Source of the DNA: PALSA-612 sp963776735
GTDB lineage: Bacteria > Actinomycetota > Thermoleophilia > Gaiellales > Gaiellaceae
Length of the DNA stretch: 64,000 nucleotides
Assembly (NCBI GenBank): GCA_963776735.1
Contig: CAVZNV010000018.1
Location: 186,001 to 250,000, forward strand
Direction: 5' to 3'
Shown here: piece after piece, positions 1 through 8,601 of the stretch
How positions within the stretch are numbered: the first letter of the stretch is position 1
Layout: each line of letters opens with the position of its first letter
Notes under the pieces: model-generated
Database searches by the model: none
The model's input: only the letters and a program-made list of their open reading frames with translations
Told to the model about the DNA's origin: nothing
Program-made: the position numbers and the translations under genes

Positions 1-2
1 GC

Positions 3-356
3 GGCGAGCGGCAGCGCGTCGTGCTCGCGCGCGCGTTCGCGCAGCAGGCGCCGATCCTGCTCCTCGACGAGCCGACGAGCGCGCTCGACGTCGGTCGCGG
101 CCAGCAGGCGCTGGAGCTCGTCGACGCGCTCCGGCGCGAGTCGGGATTGACGGTGCTGGCGGCGATGCACGACCTCACGCTCGCCGGCCAGTACGCCGAC
201 CGGCTGTTGATGCTCGACCGCGGCCGGGTTGTCGCCGCGGGCGGGGCCGATGACGTGCTCACGGGCGAGCTGATCGGCCGTCACTACGGCGCTTCCGTGC
301 GCGTACTGCGCGACGAGGACGGCGCCCTCGTCGTCCTGCCCGTCCGGCGCCGGTAG
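3..356 (+). CDS. ABC transporter ATP-binding protein, C-terminal part
   Basis: The reading frame enters from the left edge, so the Walker A half is outside the window. What remains starts inside the ABC signature (GGERQRVVLARA), continues with Walker B and D-loop (ILLLDEPTSALD), and has the switch histidine in AAMHDLTLAGQYADR. The tail (VVAAGGADDVLTGELIGRHYG) is typical of FecE/BtuD/HmuV-type ATPases that power import of siderophores, haem or cobalamin at the cytoplasmic face of the membrane. The substrate cannot be told from this fragment, and permease and binding-protein genes would lie upstream. Intact stop at 354-356. Confidence 0.85.
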   Translation, partial: GERQRVVLARAFAQQAPILLLDEPTSALDVGRGQQALELVDALRRESGLTVLAAMHDLTLAGQYADRLLMLDRGRVVAAGGADDVLTGELIGRHYGASVRVLRDEDGALVVLPVRRR

Positions 357-396
357 CCCTGCGCAGACCCCCTCCTGTCGCCCTGTCCTATCTTCC

Positions 397-903
397 CTGC
401 GGGTAGCGATTCTCGGTTCCGGCGGCGCCGGAAAGAGCGTGCTGGCCGCGGCGATCGGAGAGCTCACCGGCCTGCCGGTCGTGCACCTCGACGTCGTCTA
501 CTGGCAGCCGGGCTGGACGGCGCCGCCTTGCGACCAGTTCGACGCGAAGCTGGACGCGGCGGTTGCCGAGGATCGCTGGATCCTGGACGGGAACTTCCTG
601 CGGGACGACGAAGCCGATCCGCGCTTCGCCCGAGCGGACACCGTCGTGTTCCTCGACCTGCCCCGGCGCGTCTGCCTGTGGCGGATCGCCAAACGGCGCG
701 TCCAGGAAGCGCGGCGGCCACGCCGCGACCTCCCGGAGGGCTGCAGTGAGGCGTTCGACCTCGAGTTCTCGCGGTGGGTCTGGAACTACCCGGTGAAGAA
801 CCGGCCGGACATCCTCGGACGCCTCGCCGCTCTCGGCCCGGAGGTCGCGGTCCACCGCCTCCGCTCGCGGCGCGACGTCGACCGCTTCCTGGAGTCGCTC
901 TAG
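397..903 (+). CDS. P-loop nucleotide kinase-like protein (FlaR/adenylate-kinase-like)
   Basis: Begins with a P-loop, VAILGSGGAGKS, and resembles the small 'topology modulation'/adenylate-kinase-like NTPases, with a HLDVVYWQPGW segment after the P-loop and an RIAKRRVQ arginine-rich lid-like region. The first ATG (439) lies after the P-loop, so it cannot be the true start. The only in-frame start candidate upstream that keeps the P-loop is CTG at 397, since no ATG, GTG or TTG exists there. Length is about 168 aa, usual for the family. Convergent with, and overlapping by 4 nt, the gene at 900-1656. Substrate unknown; the family assignment rests on the P-loop and overall pattern. Confidence 0.75.
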   Translation: MRVAILGSGGAGKSVLAAAIGELTGLPVVHLDVVYWQPGWTAPPCDQFDAKLDAAVAEDRWILDGNFLRDDEADPRFARADTVVFLDLPRRVCLWRIAKRRVQEARRPRRDLPEGCSEAFDLEFSRWVWNYPVKNRPDILGRLAALGPEVAVHRLRSRRDVDRFLESL

Positions 904-1656
904 CCGAGCGTGAGCCAGCCGGGCGCCGGGCGAACGAGTCGGCCGTCGGCGACGAGCCGGTCGATCAGCTCGTCCTCCCAGAGCCACGTCCACGAGAACC
1001 AGCGCTTCGGCTCGCGCTCGGGACAGACGACCGCCGCCCGTACGCCGGCCACGACGAGCTCGTCTAGTCCACCCGAACGCGACTCGGGAACGACGTGATC
1101 CCATCTGACGAGCTCCGTGACCCAGTCTCTCGACGACTTTAAGAATCCGGCTGACGACCGCCCCGCAGCGCTCGAGCGGGGTGCGGATCGACTTCAGCTC
1201 TTTTGGCGTCAGCGAGAGCTCCCGCAGCAAATCCTCGGTGAGCGACGGGCCGGCGTTGCCAAGATGTCGCAGCAGTTGCGCCAAGCGCTCGTCCTCGCGC
1301 TCCATGCGCGCGATCTCGGAACGGCAGACCGGATCGGCAAGGGCGGCGACGGCCGCGTCGAGGAACAGCGTCTTGCCACGGTGGATCTTCACTGCGTAGA
1401 CGCCTTCCCGTCGCGCGAGCTCGAAGCCCCACCACCACTTGGTCGCGGGCCACGAGCCGAAGCCGCGCGCGCCGGGCTTGTACGGCGGCTCGTGGCATGC
1501 CTCGTGCAGGCCCGGGAGCGCGCAGTCGGTCGTGCGCGTGAGCAGGCCGCGGTCGGCGATAAACGCGACCGCGTCGTCGAGGATGTCGAGCGCCCGATCA
1601 GGAGTCAGGCGGCACTCGAAGGCGCGGCGCTCCTCGAGCTCGGAGAGGCTCGGCAC
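900..1656 (-). CDS. AlkZ-related winged-helix-like conserved protein, frameshifted
   Basis: Conserved actinobacterial protein read from GTG at 1656, with AAGGAGG just upstream. The N-terminal part has LSELEERRAFECRL and GFGSWPATKWWWGFELA; the C-terminal part has ELVRWDHVVPESRSGGLDEL and KRWFSWTWLWEDELI. I think it is related to the AlkZ/YcaQ winged-helix DNA-glycosylase group, from memory of similar proteins, and this needs a profile search. The two halves lie in different frames: near 1127 one extra base (GAG-A-GAC on the minus strand) breaks the ORF. Stop TAG at 902-900. Either a recent pseudogene or a sequencing insertion. Confidence 0.55.
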
Positions 1657-1664
1657 GGCCTCCT

Positions 1665-1670
1665 TATACT
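1665..1670 (+). promoter_or_regulatory. -10 element TATACT of the cinA-like gene
   Basis: TATACT ends 8 nt before GTG 1679, the spacing of a leaderless transcript. No Shine-Dalgarno sequence precedes this GTG. Confidence 0.5.
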
Positions 1671-1678
1671 CGGCCGAC

Positions 1679-2392
1679 GTGGCCACCGCAGCCATCGTCA
1701 CGATCGGGAACGAGCTGCTCTCCGGCGACGTGGCCAACACGAACGGCTCGTGGCTCGCGGGCCGGCTCGAGGCGGCCGGCGTCCAGGTGCGGCTGCTTGC
1801 GGTGCTGCCCGACGAGATCGACACGGTCGCGACCTTCCTGCGTGCGCACGGACCGACGGTCGACGTCGTGATCGTGACCGGCGGGCTCGGCGGCACGCCG
1901 GACGACGTCACCCGGGAGGCGATGGCGGCGACGTTCGGCGTCGAGCAGGTCGAGTTTCCGGCCGTCGCCAAGGCACTGCGCGCGCGATTCGCCCGCGATC
2001 CGGACTTCGTCACGCCGTGGGCTCGCCTTCCGGAGGGAAGCCGTCCGCTCGAGAACCCACTCGGCGGTGCGCCGGGCTTTCAGGTCGCCAACACGTACGT
2101 CTTGCCAGGCCTGCCGTCGGAGATGGAGGCGATGTACGAGCTGATCGAGTCCGAGCTGGCGGGCGCGGCGCCGATCGCGTCCTGGCGGCGGACGTACGCG
2201 ACGTCCGAGAGCCGCATCGTTCGTGTGCTCATCGAGCTGGAGGAGCGGCATCCGGGCGTTCGTGTCGGCTCGTATCCGACCTTCGGCCCGGATGGCAGCA
2301 CGGTCGAGGTCGTCCTCAAGTCCGCCGACGCCGAGGAGCTCGCGGCCGCCTCGGCCTGGGCCGAGACGGCCCTCGCCGACGCCGCACGCTGA
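1679..2392 (+). CDS. CinA N-terminal (MoCF-like) domain protein
   Basis: Stand-alone molybdopterin-binding-like domain of the CinA/MoaB fold. Motifs are TIGNELLSGDVANTNGSWLA near the N-terminus and VVIVTGGLGGTPDDVTREA around residue 60. The C-terminal half matches the CinA middle region (LPGLPSEMEAMYELIE, ESRIVRVLIELEE). The NMN-deamidase (PncC) domain of full CinA is absent, and at 237 aa this is a complete single-domain version. Such proteins may act in NAD-derivative recycling (ADP-ribose pyrophosphatase activity is known for the CinA COG1058 domain); the role here is inferred. Start GTG 1679 is supported by TATACT upstream. Divergent from the AlkZ-like gene. Confidence 0.85.
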   Translation: MATAAIVTIGNELLSGDVANTNGSWLAGRLEAAGVQVRLLAVLPDEIDTVATFLRAHGPTVDVVIVTGGLGGTPDDVTREAMAATFGVEQVEFPAVAKALRARFARDPDFVTPWARLPEGSRPLENPLGGAPGFQVANTYVLPGLPSEMEAMYELIESELAGAAPIASWRRTYATSESRIVRVLIELEERHPGVRVGSYPTFGPDGSTVEVVLKSADAEELAAASAWAETALADAAR

Positions 2393-2601
2393 CCGGGCAC
2401 GGCGTCTCTGCGACTTGCTCTGAGACCGGGGCATGCCCGTTCGGGGGAGTGGGCCGGCCCGGGGCACGGCCGATGGAGAGAGAGCGTGGAGCGCGACTCC
2501 TCTCGGTCGCAGCTTCATCTTCTCCGCTCGAAGCAGCGGCCCGGGGTCGAGGTCGCTGCTGGCCCGAGCGCACGCCGAGAGTCCACCGCGAGTCGCCCGG
2601 G

Positions 2602-2607
2602 TAGCAT
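2602..2607 (+). promoter_or_regulatory. -10 element TAGCAT of the helicase gene
   Basis: TAGCAT ends 6 nt before GTG 2614 and fits the leaderless pattern of this window. The 200 bp upstream (2393-2600) hold nothing else I recognise. Confidence 0.5.
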
Positions 2608-2613
2608 CGAACG

Positions 2614-5600
2614 GTGGCCGTCACGAGCCCCGATCGCTACCTCGAAGGCCTGAACGAGGCCCAGCGCGAGGCCGTCCTCCAGACCGAGGGCCCGCTCCTC
2701 GTCGTCGCCGGTGCGGGCTCGGGGAAGACGCGCGTCCTCACGCACCGGGTCGCTCACCTGATCGCCGCCTGCGGCGTGAAGCCGAACGAGATCCTCGCGA
2801 TCACGTTCACGAACAAGGCCGCCGGCGAGATGCGCACGCGGCTCGAAGGCCTGCTCGGCGGCGTCGCCCGGGCGATCTGGATCCTCACCTTCCACGCCGC
2901 GTGCGGCCGCATCCTGCGCCGCGAGGCCGAGCGGCTCGGTTACCGCCCGAACTTCACGATCTACGACCAGGCCGACCAGGTGCGGCTGACGAAGGCCTGC
3001 CTGGAGGAGCTCGAGCGCGACCCGAAGCGCTTCGTCCCGCGCGGCATCCACTCGCAGATCTCGAACGCGAAGAACCAGCTGATCGGCCCAGACGAGTACA
3101 TGGCGCGTGTCTCATCTTCTACGACCAGACCGTCGCCGAGGTGTACCAGCTCTACCAGCGCCGCCTCCACACCTCGAATGCGGTCGACTTCGACGATCTG
3201 CTGATGCTCACCGTCGAGGTGCTCGAACGCTTCCCGGAAGCGGCCGCCCGGTGGCGCAAGGCCTTCCGCTACGTCCTCGTCGACGAGTACCAGGACACGA
3301 ACCACGCCCAGTACCGGCTTCTCCAGCTGCTCGCGGCCGACCACGAGAACGTCTGCGCGGTCGGCGACCCGGACCAGAGCGCGAGGGACGGTGACGATGG
3401 CGACGGGACGGGCGACGAGCGATCGGTAGGCGAGAGGTGCTGTCCTGCTACGGAGCGGGGACTCGCGGCCGCGGTCACGGGTCCACGAGGGAAGCGCGGC
3501 AGGTCGCATCACCACGCGCGGCGGGCGGCAGATCGTGAGCTCGCGAGCACGGCACTTCGCGGGGTACGGCTGGGGGCACCCGCAGCTCCATGGCTGGAGA
3601 GGAGCGGCGAAGCGGACGCGGCCGTCGCGCGGCAGAGAGCGCGCGGAGAGAGAGCGCCGGCGGCTCGGCGACGATAGCGGCGCGCGATCCGCCCGGCAGG
3701 GGTCGCGGCCGAGTGGGCGAGCGACGGAGACGACCGCGTCCGAGAGGTGGAAAGAAAATGCAGACGAGCGCGCTAGAGCAGGCGCAGTCAGAGCCGAGCA
3801 TCTGCATCGGCGAGGCGACGACGACGAACGGCAGCGAAGCGCGGAGGCTGACGGTCTGCAATGCGGCGATCGCCGTCGGCCGCAGCCCTGCACCGCGTAG
3901 CGCTGATCGGATGCGACGACGCGGACGAGCGGCGCTCGAAGCAGCGGGCTCTCGCTCGGCGGCAACCGAGGATCGGCGGCTGGCGATCGAGACGTCGCGA
4001 GACATAGGCCAGCTATGGAGGTCGACTAGCCAATCGAGAGAGGCGCGAAGTCAAGTGCGCTGCGAGGGGCGGCTCGAAGCGGCAGCACCGCGCGTCGTGG
4101 GCAGGAAAGCGACTCTCTGCCCTGCAATCCCGCCTCGGCCGTGCGCCGGGCATGGCGATGTTCGACCAGAGACGGAGGCTACGACGTAGTAGACCAGCGG
4201 GTGAGCCGGTGTCGCTGGAAGCCCTGTCTACGACCTGGACGTCGAGCGGAACGCACAACTTCATCGCCGATGGACTGGTGACGCACAACTCGATCTATGC
4301 GTTCCGCGGAGCCGACATCCGCAACGTGCTCGAGTTCGAGCGCGACTTCCCGGGCGCGCGCACGATCGCGCTGGAGCAGAACTACCGCTCGACGAACACG
4401 ATCCTCCGCGCGGCGAACGGCGTCATCGCGAACAACCGCGAGCGTAAGGAGAAGAACCTCTGGTCCGAGCTCGGCGACGGCGACCCCGTGCGCGTGCTCG
4501 AGGTCGAGGACGAGCACGCCGAGGCGCGGTTCGTCGCCGCCGAGGTCGCCCAGCTGATCGAGGACGGCGGCAGCGGCCGCGAGATCGCGGTCTTCTACCG
4601 GACGAACGCGCAGTCCCGTGTGCTCGAGGACGTGCTCGTTCGCCAGGGCGTGCCGTACCAGGTGATCGGCGGCCCGCGCTTCTACGAGCGCGCCGAGGTC
4701 AAGGACGCGATCGCGTACCTCCAGGTGATCGACAACCCTGCCGACGCCGTCTCGCTGCTCCGCATCGCCAATCGTCCGCGCCGCGGGGTCGGTGACACGA
4801 CGCTGACACGTCTCCAGCTCTGGGCCGACGCGAACGGCACGACGCTCCTCGAGGCGCTCGGCCATGCCGAGCAGGCCGGCGTCTCCGGCGCGTCGTTGAA
4901 GGCGGTCGCCTCGCTCCGCACCCTGCTCCAGTCGCTCCAGGCGCAGTCGCAGGAGCTCTCGGTCGCAGAGCTCGTCCAGCGCATGCTGGAGCAGTCGGGC
5001 TACCTGGAGTCGCTCGAGGCCGAGCGGACGATCGAGGCGCGCGGCCGCGTCGAGAACCTGCAGGAGCTCGCCGGCGTCGCGCTCGAATACACGGAGCAGG
5101 CCGAGGAGCCGAGCCTGTCCGCCTTCCTGCAGGGCATCTCGCTCGTCTCGGACCAGGACACGATCCGCGAGGAGCAGAGCCTCGTCACGCTGATGACCCT
5201 CCACAACGCCAAGGGCCTGGAATTCGGCGCCGTGTTCATGATCGGGATGGAGGAAGGCATCTTCCCGCACCTGCGCTCGATCGAGGAGCAAGGGATCGAA
5301 GAGGAGCGGCGGCTCGCCTACGTCGGCATGACGCGCGCGAAGGAGCGGCTGACGCTGACGCACGCGACGAACCGCTCGCTCTGGGGCCGCCGCGCGCACA
5401 ACCTGCCGTCGCGCTTCCTCGACGAGGTGCCGTCGAGCGAGGTCGCCCGCGAACGGCTGCGTCCCGCGTCGTGGTCGAACTACGGCGTGCAGGCCGCGTC
5501 CACCGTCCAGCCCCGTGAGAACGTGCCCTCGCTCTCCACCGGCGACTCCGTGCGGCACGGAACGCTCGGCGACGGCGTCGTGCTCGCGGTCGAGCCGGGC

Positions 5601-5681
5601 GGGGTCGTCACGGTGCGCTTCGCCGACGACGGCGCCGAGCGGAAGCTGATGCTCGAGTACGCGCCGCTCGAACGCATTTAG
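2614..5681 (+). pseudogene. pcrA: PcrA/UvrD-type DNA helicase interrupted by a decayed intein and a frameshift
   Basis: SF1A 3'-5' helicase. The N-terminal extein starts at GTG 2614, has Q-motif residues (LNEAQREAV), Walker A (GAGSGKTRV), motif Ia (ITFTNKAAGEM) and Walker B (VLVDEYQDTN). It stops at GDPDQ (3377), is interrupted by intein DNA 3378-4289, and resumes with SIYAFRGADIRNV, motif IV (LEQNYRSTNTIL), motif V (LMTLHNAKGLEF) and VI (RRLAYVGMTRAKERL). Both exteins downstream of 3120 share one frame, so removal of the 912 bp restores the helicase. A separate frameshift near 3110 splits residues before LIFYDQTVAEVYQLY, probably one base lost. The C-terminal tail has the Tudor-like GDSVRHGTLGDGVVL motif. 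As sequenced no full-length product can be made. The gene normally acts in replication and nucleotide-excision repair, so either another helicase substitutes or some breaks are errors. Confidence 0.85.
3378..4289 (+). mobile_element. Degenerate intein in helicase motif III (GDPDQ/SIYAF site)
   Basis: DNA between extein residues GDPDQ and SIYAFRGAD. The C-terminal splice region is plain: HNFIADGLVTHN followed by Ser, in the extein frame. Other intein segments survive but in shifting frames: VTMA (3391), VLSCY (3437), RITTRGGRQIVSS (3505), HFAGY...PQLHG (3553, block-B-like), GDRR (3865), HRVALIGCDDADER (3891), PGMAMFD (4146), GYDVVDQRV (4177), VYDLDVER (4226). At least six frame changes are needed to connect them, mostly explained by losses of 1-2 bases, and no frame is open throughout. 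The first codon is Ser (AGC) where Cys is usual. The HRVALIGCDDADER region suggests it once carried more than the splicing domains. No protein can be spliced from this sequence. Confidence 0.8.
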
Positions 5682-5684
5682 GCT
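5679..5684 (+). promoter_or_regulatory. -10 element TAGGCT of the Eis-like gene
   Basis: TAGGCT overlaps the helicase stop codon and ends 6 nt before GTG 5691, consistent with a leaderless transcript. Confidence 0.5.
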
Positions 5685-5690
5685 TCAACC

Positions 5691-6905
5691 GTGGCGATTC
5701 GCGTCCGCACGGTCCGAACGAACGACGAGCTGGCCCTCGCGATGGGAGCGATCGGCCACTACTTCGGCTGGGTGCCGACAGGGGAGCAGGTCGAGAACTT
5801 CCCCTACCTGCCGCCTGACCGCATGCACGGCGCGTTCGAGGACGGCCGCATCGTCGGCGGCGCCGGCGTCTACCCGTTCGAGATGACGGTGCCCGGCGGC
5901 CCGCTGACCTGCGCCGGCGTGACGATCGTCGGCGTCCTGCCGACCCATCGCCGGCGCGGAATCCTGCGCCGGATGATGACGGCGCAGCTCGAGGACATCC
6001 GCGAGCGCGGGGAGCCGTTCGCCGCGCTGTGGGCCTCCGAGGACACGATCTACGGCCGCTTCGGCTACGGCGCCGCGTCGCGCTGCGCCGAGATCAAGCT
6101 TCCGCGCGGGGACGCCGCGTTCAGGGCGGGAACGCCGCCGAAGGAAGGGACGGTGCGGCTGGTCGACCACGACGAGGCGATGAAGGCGTTTCCGCGCATC
6201 TACGACCGGATCCGCCGGACGCAGCCCGGCTTCGTCCTACGGACCCGCGACTGGTGGGAGAAACGGAACCTGGACGACACGTCCGAGTTCCGGCGCGCCG
6301 GGTCAGGCCCGCTCAACCGCGCCCTCCTCGAGCTCGACGGCCGCCCGGCCGGCTACGCGATCTACCGGATAGCCCAGCACCCGACCGAGTTCAGGCGCAG
6401 TCTGCGCGTGCAGGAGGCGCACGGACTCGACGCGCGCGCGACGCGCGAGATCTGGCGTTTCCTGCTCGGCGTCGACTGGATGGACGACATCGAGGCGCGC
6501 TTGCTGCCGCTCGACCACCCGCTCTGGCAGCTCGTCGCCCGGCCGCGATTGCTCGGGATGAGGGTCTGGGACGGGCTCTGGGTGCGGCCGGTCGACGTCG
6601 GCGCGGCGCTCTCGGGCCGCTCGTATGCGAGCGACGGCCGCGTGACGGTCGAGGTTCTGTCCGACCCACTGTTCGAGGAGAACGTCGGCTGCTGGACGGT
6701 CGCCGACGGCCGTGCACGGAAGACGTCACGTCGCCCGGACGTGCGGCTCGACGTGCAGGCGCTCGGGTCGGTCTACCTGAGCGGTTTCACGTTCGCAGAG
6801 CTCGCGCGGGGTGGGCGGGTGGAGGAGGCCGCGCGCGGCGGGATCGCGCGTGCCGACGCGCTCTTCCACACCGACGTCGAGCCGTGGTGTCCGGAGATCT
6901 TCTGA
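5691..6905 (+). CDS. Eis-like GNAT N-acetyltransferase
   Basis: 404-aa protein with the Eis layout: an N-terminal GNAT domain with the acetyl-CoA pyrophosphate loop in VTIVGVLPTHRRRGILRRMM (residues about 78-97), the family mark LWASEDTIYGRFGYGAAS after it, a second degenerate GNAT domain, and a C-terminal SCP2-like domain (YLSGFTFAELARGGRVEE). The C-terminus ends in a short acidic-aromatic tail (WCPEIF) that resembles the terminal carboxylate used by Eis enzymes in catalysis. Members acetylate amines of aminoglycosides, polyamines or peptides; the natural substrate here is unknown. Monocistronic by its own -10 and the following intergenic gap. Confidence 0.85.
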   Translation: MAIRVRTVRTNDELALAMGAIGHYFGWVPTGEQVENFPYLPPDRMHGAFEDGRIVGGAGVYPFEMTVPGGPLTCAGVTIVGVLPTHRRRGILRRMMTAQLEDIRERGEPFAALWASEDTIYGRFGYGAASRCAEIKLPRGDAAFRAGTPPKEGTVRLVDHDEAMKAFPRIYDRIRRTQPGFVLRTRDWWEKRNLDDTSEFRRAGSGPLNRALLELDGRPAGYAIYRIAQHPTEFRRSLRVQEAHGLDARATREIWRFLLGVDWMDDIEARLLPLDHPLWQLVARPRLLGMRVWDGLWVRPVDVGAALSGRSYASDGRVTVEVLSDPLFEENVGCWTVADGRARKTSRRPDVRLDVQALGSVYLSGFTFAELARGGRVEEAARGGIARADALFHTDVEPWCPEIF

Positions 6906-6936
6906 ATCGCCGAACGTGCCGCTAATGACGCGGGCG

Positions 6937-6942
6937 TAGGCT
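6937..6942 (+). promoter_or_regulatory. -10 element TAGGCT of the lipoprotein gene
   Basis: TAGGCT ends 7 nt before GTG 6950, the same hexamer and spacing as at tatA (30112). Confidence 0.5.
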
Positions 6943-6949
6943 GTGCGGC

Positions 6950-7906
6950 GTGCGCCGTCTCGTCCCGGCCCTGGCGCTCCTCCTCGGCGTCGCCGCCTGC
7001 GGCTCGTCCGTCGCTCACGTGTCGGTACCCGCGATGCTGCCGGCGGCGGAGTCGACATGGCCGAAGCCACCGGTCTTCCCCGAGAGCTCGTGCTGGACGC
7101 GGGATACGGGAGGCGGCGCAGAGGCGTACGCGCCTCAGTACCTGTCGGAGGGTCGAGGTTCCAGCAGTGCGAAGGTGATCCTGAAGCGGTTGCTGCGCTC
7201 GTTCGGCGACCGCTCGCTGATCCTGAGCGCGTCGCTCGGCCCGCGCCCTCCCGTGACGCGGATGCACACCGGCTACTTCCCGAACAACACGCCGCCGGCC
7301 GATGCGGTGTGGCTGTACCTCCGCGCTCCCGCGACGATCGAAGGACCGAGGGAGGTAAGCCCAAACGCCCAGCTGGCCGATTGGGAGGTGTCGCTCTTCG
7401 CCGGCGGCCTGCGGGACGCGCTCTGCCTGGCCGGCAGCCGGCCGCTCGTCGGGTGGAGCACGGTCGGTGGGCACGGCGCAGCCGGGTTCTCCGACGACTA
7501 CCAGCCGTTCGGCCAGCGCTTCCCGAACCCGACGCCAACCGCCTTCAGGCGGCGCGTCGCGACGGTCGCGCGTGCCTACGGGCTCCGGGTCGTGTCTGTT
7601 CGTTTCCTGCGTCCGTTCCAGCTCGCACCGATCGTCGTCCTCGAGGCGAAAGACCGGAAGGCGTTCTCGGGCGAGGCCGCGAATCTCCAGGCGCTGCTCG
7701 ACCCGAGACGGGGGCAGGCGCTGACGTTCGAAGGTTTCTTCCTCGACGTGCGGGACGCGAAGGGTCCGTTCATCCGCCTGGCGCAGGCGCTCCGCGGCCA
7801 GGCGATGGGCTCGCAGTGGACGTGGGATCCGTGCTACCTGCCGTACGACCATTCGGAGCCGGTCAGCGCGAAGCCATGCCCGAAGGGAACCCCGGGCGGC
7901 GGGTAG
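6950..7906 (+). CDS. Secreted lipoprotein of unknown function
   Basis: The N-terminus is a lipoprotein signal: two arginines, a hydrophobic stretch and lipobox LLGVAAC with Cys about residue 17. The mature part (about 300 aa) has no domain I recognise. It contains several cysteines (SCWTRD, DALCLAG, DPCYLPY, KPCPKG) that could form disulphides outside the membrane. The start at GTG 6950 is supported by TAGGCT 7 nt upstream. The stop codon TAG (7904-7906) doubles as the beginning of the -10 of the following tRNA gene. Confidence 0.7.
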   Translation: MRRLVPALALLLGVAACGSSVAHVSVPAMLPAAESTWPKPPVFPESSCWTRDTGGGAEAYAPQYLSEGRGSSSAKVILKRLLRSFGDRSLILSASLGPRPPVTRMHTGYFPNNTPPADAVWLYLRAPATIEGPREVSPNAQLADWEVSLFAGGLRDALCLAGSRPLVGWSTVGGHGAAGFSDDYQPFGQRFPNPTPTAFRRRVATVARAYGLRVVSVRFLRPFQLAPIVVLEAKDRKAFSGEAANLQALLDPRRGQALTFEGFFLDVRDAKGPFIRLAQALRGQAMGSQWTWDPCYLPYDHSEPVSAKPCPKGTPGGG

Positions 7907-7909
7907 AAT
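7904..7909 (+). promoter_or_regulatory. -10 element TAGAAT of tRNA-Val
   Basis: TAGAAT lies 12 nt before the tRNA 5' end and overlaps the stop codon of the lipoprotein gene, giving transcription from a few bases before the mature tRNA. Confidence 0.5.
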
Positions 7910-7921
7910 CACGCCCGACCG

Positions 7922-7994
7922 GGGCGGTTAGCTCAGTTGGGAGAGCACCAGCTCGACAAGCTGGGGGTCACTGGTTCGAGCCCAGTACCGCCCA
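7922..7994 (+). tRNA. tRNA-Val (anticodon GAC)
   Basis: Complete cloverleaf. The acceptor stem GGGCGGT pairs with ACCGCCC and the discriminator is A. The D arm is GCTC-AGTTGGGA-GAGC. The anticodon stem CCAGC/GCTGG has loop TCGACAA, anticodon GAC. The T arm is CTGGTTCGAGCCCAG. CCA is not encoded. A strong hairpin follows directly. Confidence 0.97.
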
Positions 7995-7998
7995 TCTT

Positions 7999-8037
7999 GA
8001 CCCGCTCAGCTGTTGCGAAACCCTCGCTGAGCGGGTC
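7999..8037 (+). terminator. Hairpin terminator after tRNA-Val
   Basis: A perfect 12-bp inverted repeat (7999-8010 with 8026-8037, GACCCGCTCAGC/GCTGAGCGGGTC) with a 15-nt loop begins four bases after the tRNA. There is no long T tract, common in high-GC actinobacterial terminators. Confidence 0.65.
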
Positions 8038-8092
8038 GTCTACGTGAGTGAGTCCCGGGTTGGATCAGCTGTGCAAACCGCGGCCTGCGCGG

Positions 8093-8587
8093 TCAGGCGT
8101 CTGCGTCCATCACCAGCGTGCCGGTCAAGTTGATGGTGAAGGTCTGGGCGTTGAAGTTCGCAGAGCCGTCGTAGGAGCCATGGCCGCTGGCGTCGCCGAA
8201 CCGGCCGGTTCCGCCGGTCACTGTCCACTCGCCGGTGCCGTGATACACGCCCGGGGCGGTTGGGCACGCCACGTCCTGGCTCGTGATCGTGAGCGTGTCG
8301 CCGTTGGCGGCAGTGAGCGTCTCCGTGTTGGTGTTGGCAACCCCGCCGGGACAGCTGCCATCCGGCCGGAAGTTGTCGGCCACGCCGCTCGTCGTGATGT
8401 GTCCCATGTGCGTGGCGTTGCCCTTCCCGACGAACGACGACGAGTCTGGACTGCTGGTAGCGGTGCCCGAGAAGCTCGCGTTGAAGGGGATCTGCTGGCT
8501 GCCCGCTGCCCCAGCGGACGTCGCGGCCAGCAGCAAGACGCCTGCCGTCGCGAACGCGACCAGGGCCGGTCGGAAGTGGTTGGACAT
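8093..8587 (-). CDS. Secreted beta-barrel-like protein, paralogue 1
   Basis: 164 aa with a Sec signal peptide ending near AGAAGSQQ. The mature part shares a repeated pattern with the next gene upstream: PFNASFSGTA, GKGNATHMGHITTSG, NGDTLTITSQDVACP, and TGEWTVTGGTGRFGDASGHG. The TGGTGRF..A.G motif is typical of secreted allene-oxide-cyclase-barrel-like proteins; that fold assignment is inference. Two cysteines (SCPGG, VACP) are shared with the paralogue and may form a disulphide. Last gene of a probable minus-strand operon with 8602-9105 and 9116-9382, 14 nt after its paralogue. GGAGGG is 5-10 nt before ATG 8587. Confidence 0.75.
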   Translation of the reverse strand: MSNHFRPALVAFATAGVLLLAATSAGAAGSQQIPFNASFSGTATSSPDSSSFVGKGNATHMGHITTSGVADNFRPDGSCPGGVANTNTETLTAANGDTLTITSQDVACPTAPGVYHGTGEWTVTGGTGRFGDASGHGSYDGSANFNAQTFTINLTGTLVMDADA

Positions 8588-8601
8588 GCTTCAGCCCTCC
8601 T

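Noticed and set aside
3378..4289. Group I/II intron or inserted gene in the helicase
   Set aside because: The ends match intein splice logic (HN|S after FIADGLVTHN) and remnant protein blocks are intein-like. No intron core or reverse transcriptase is seen.
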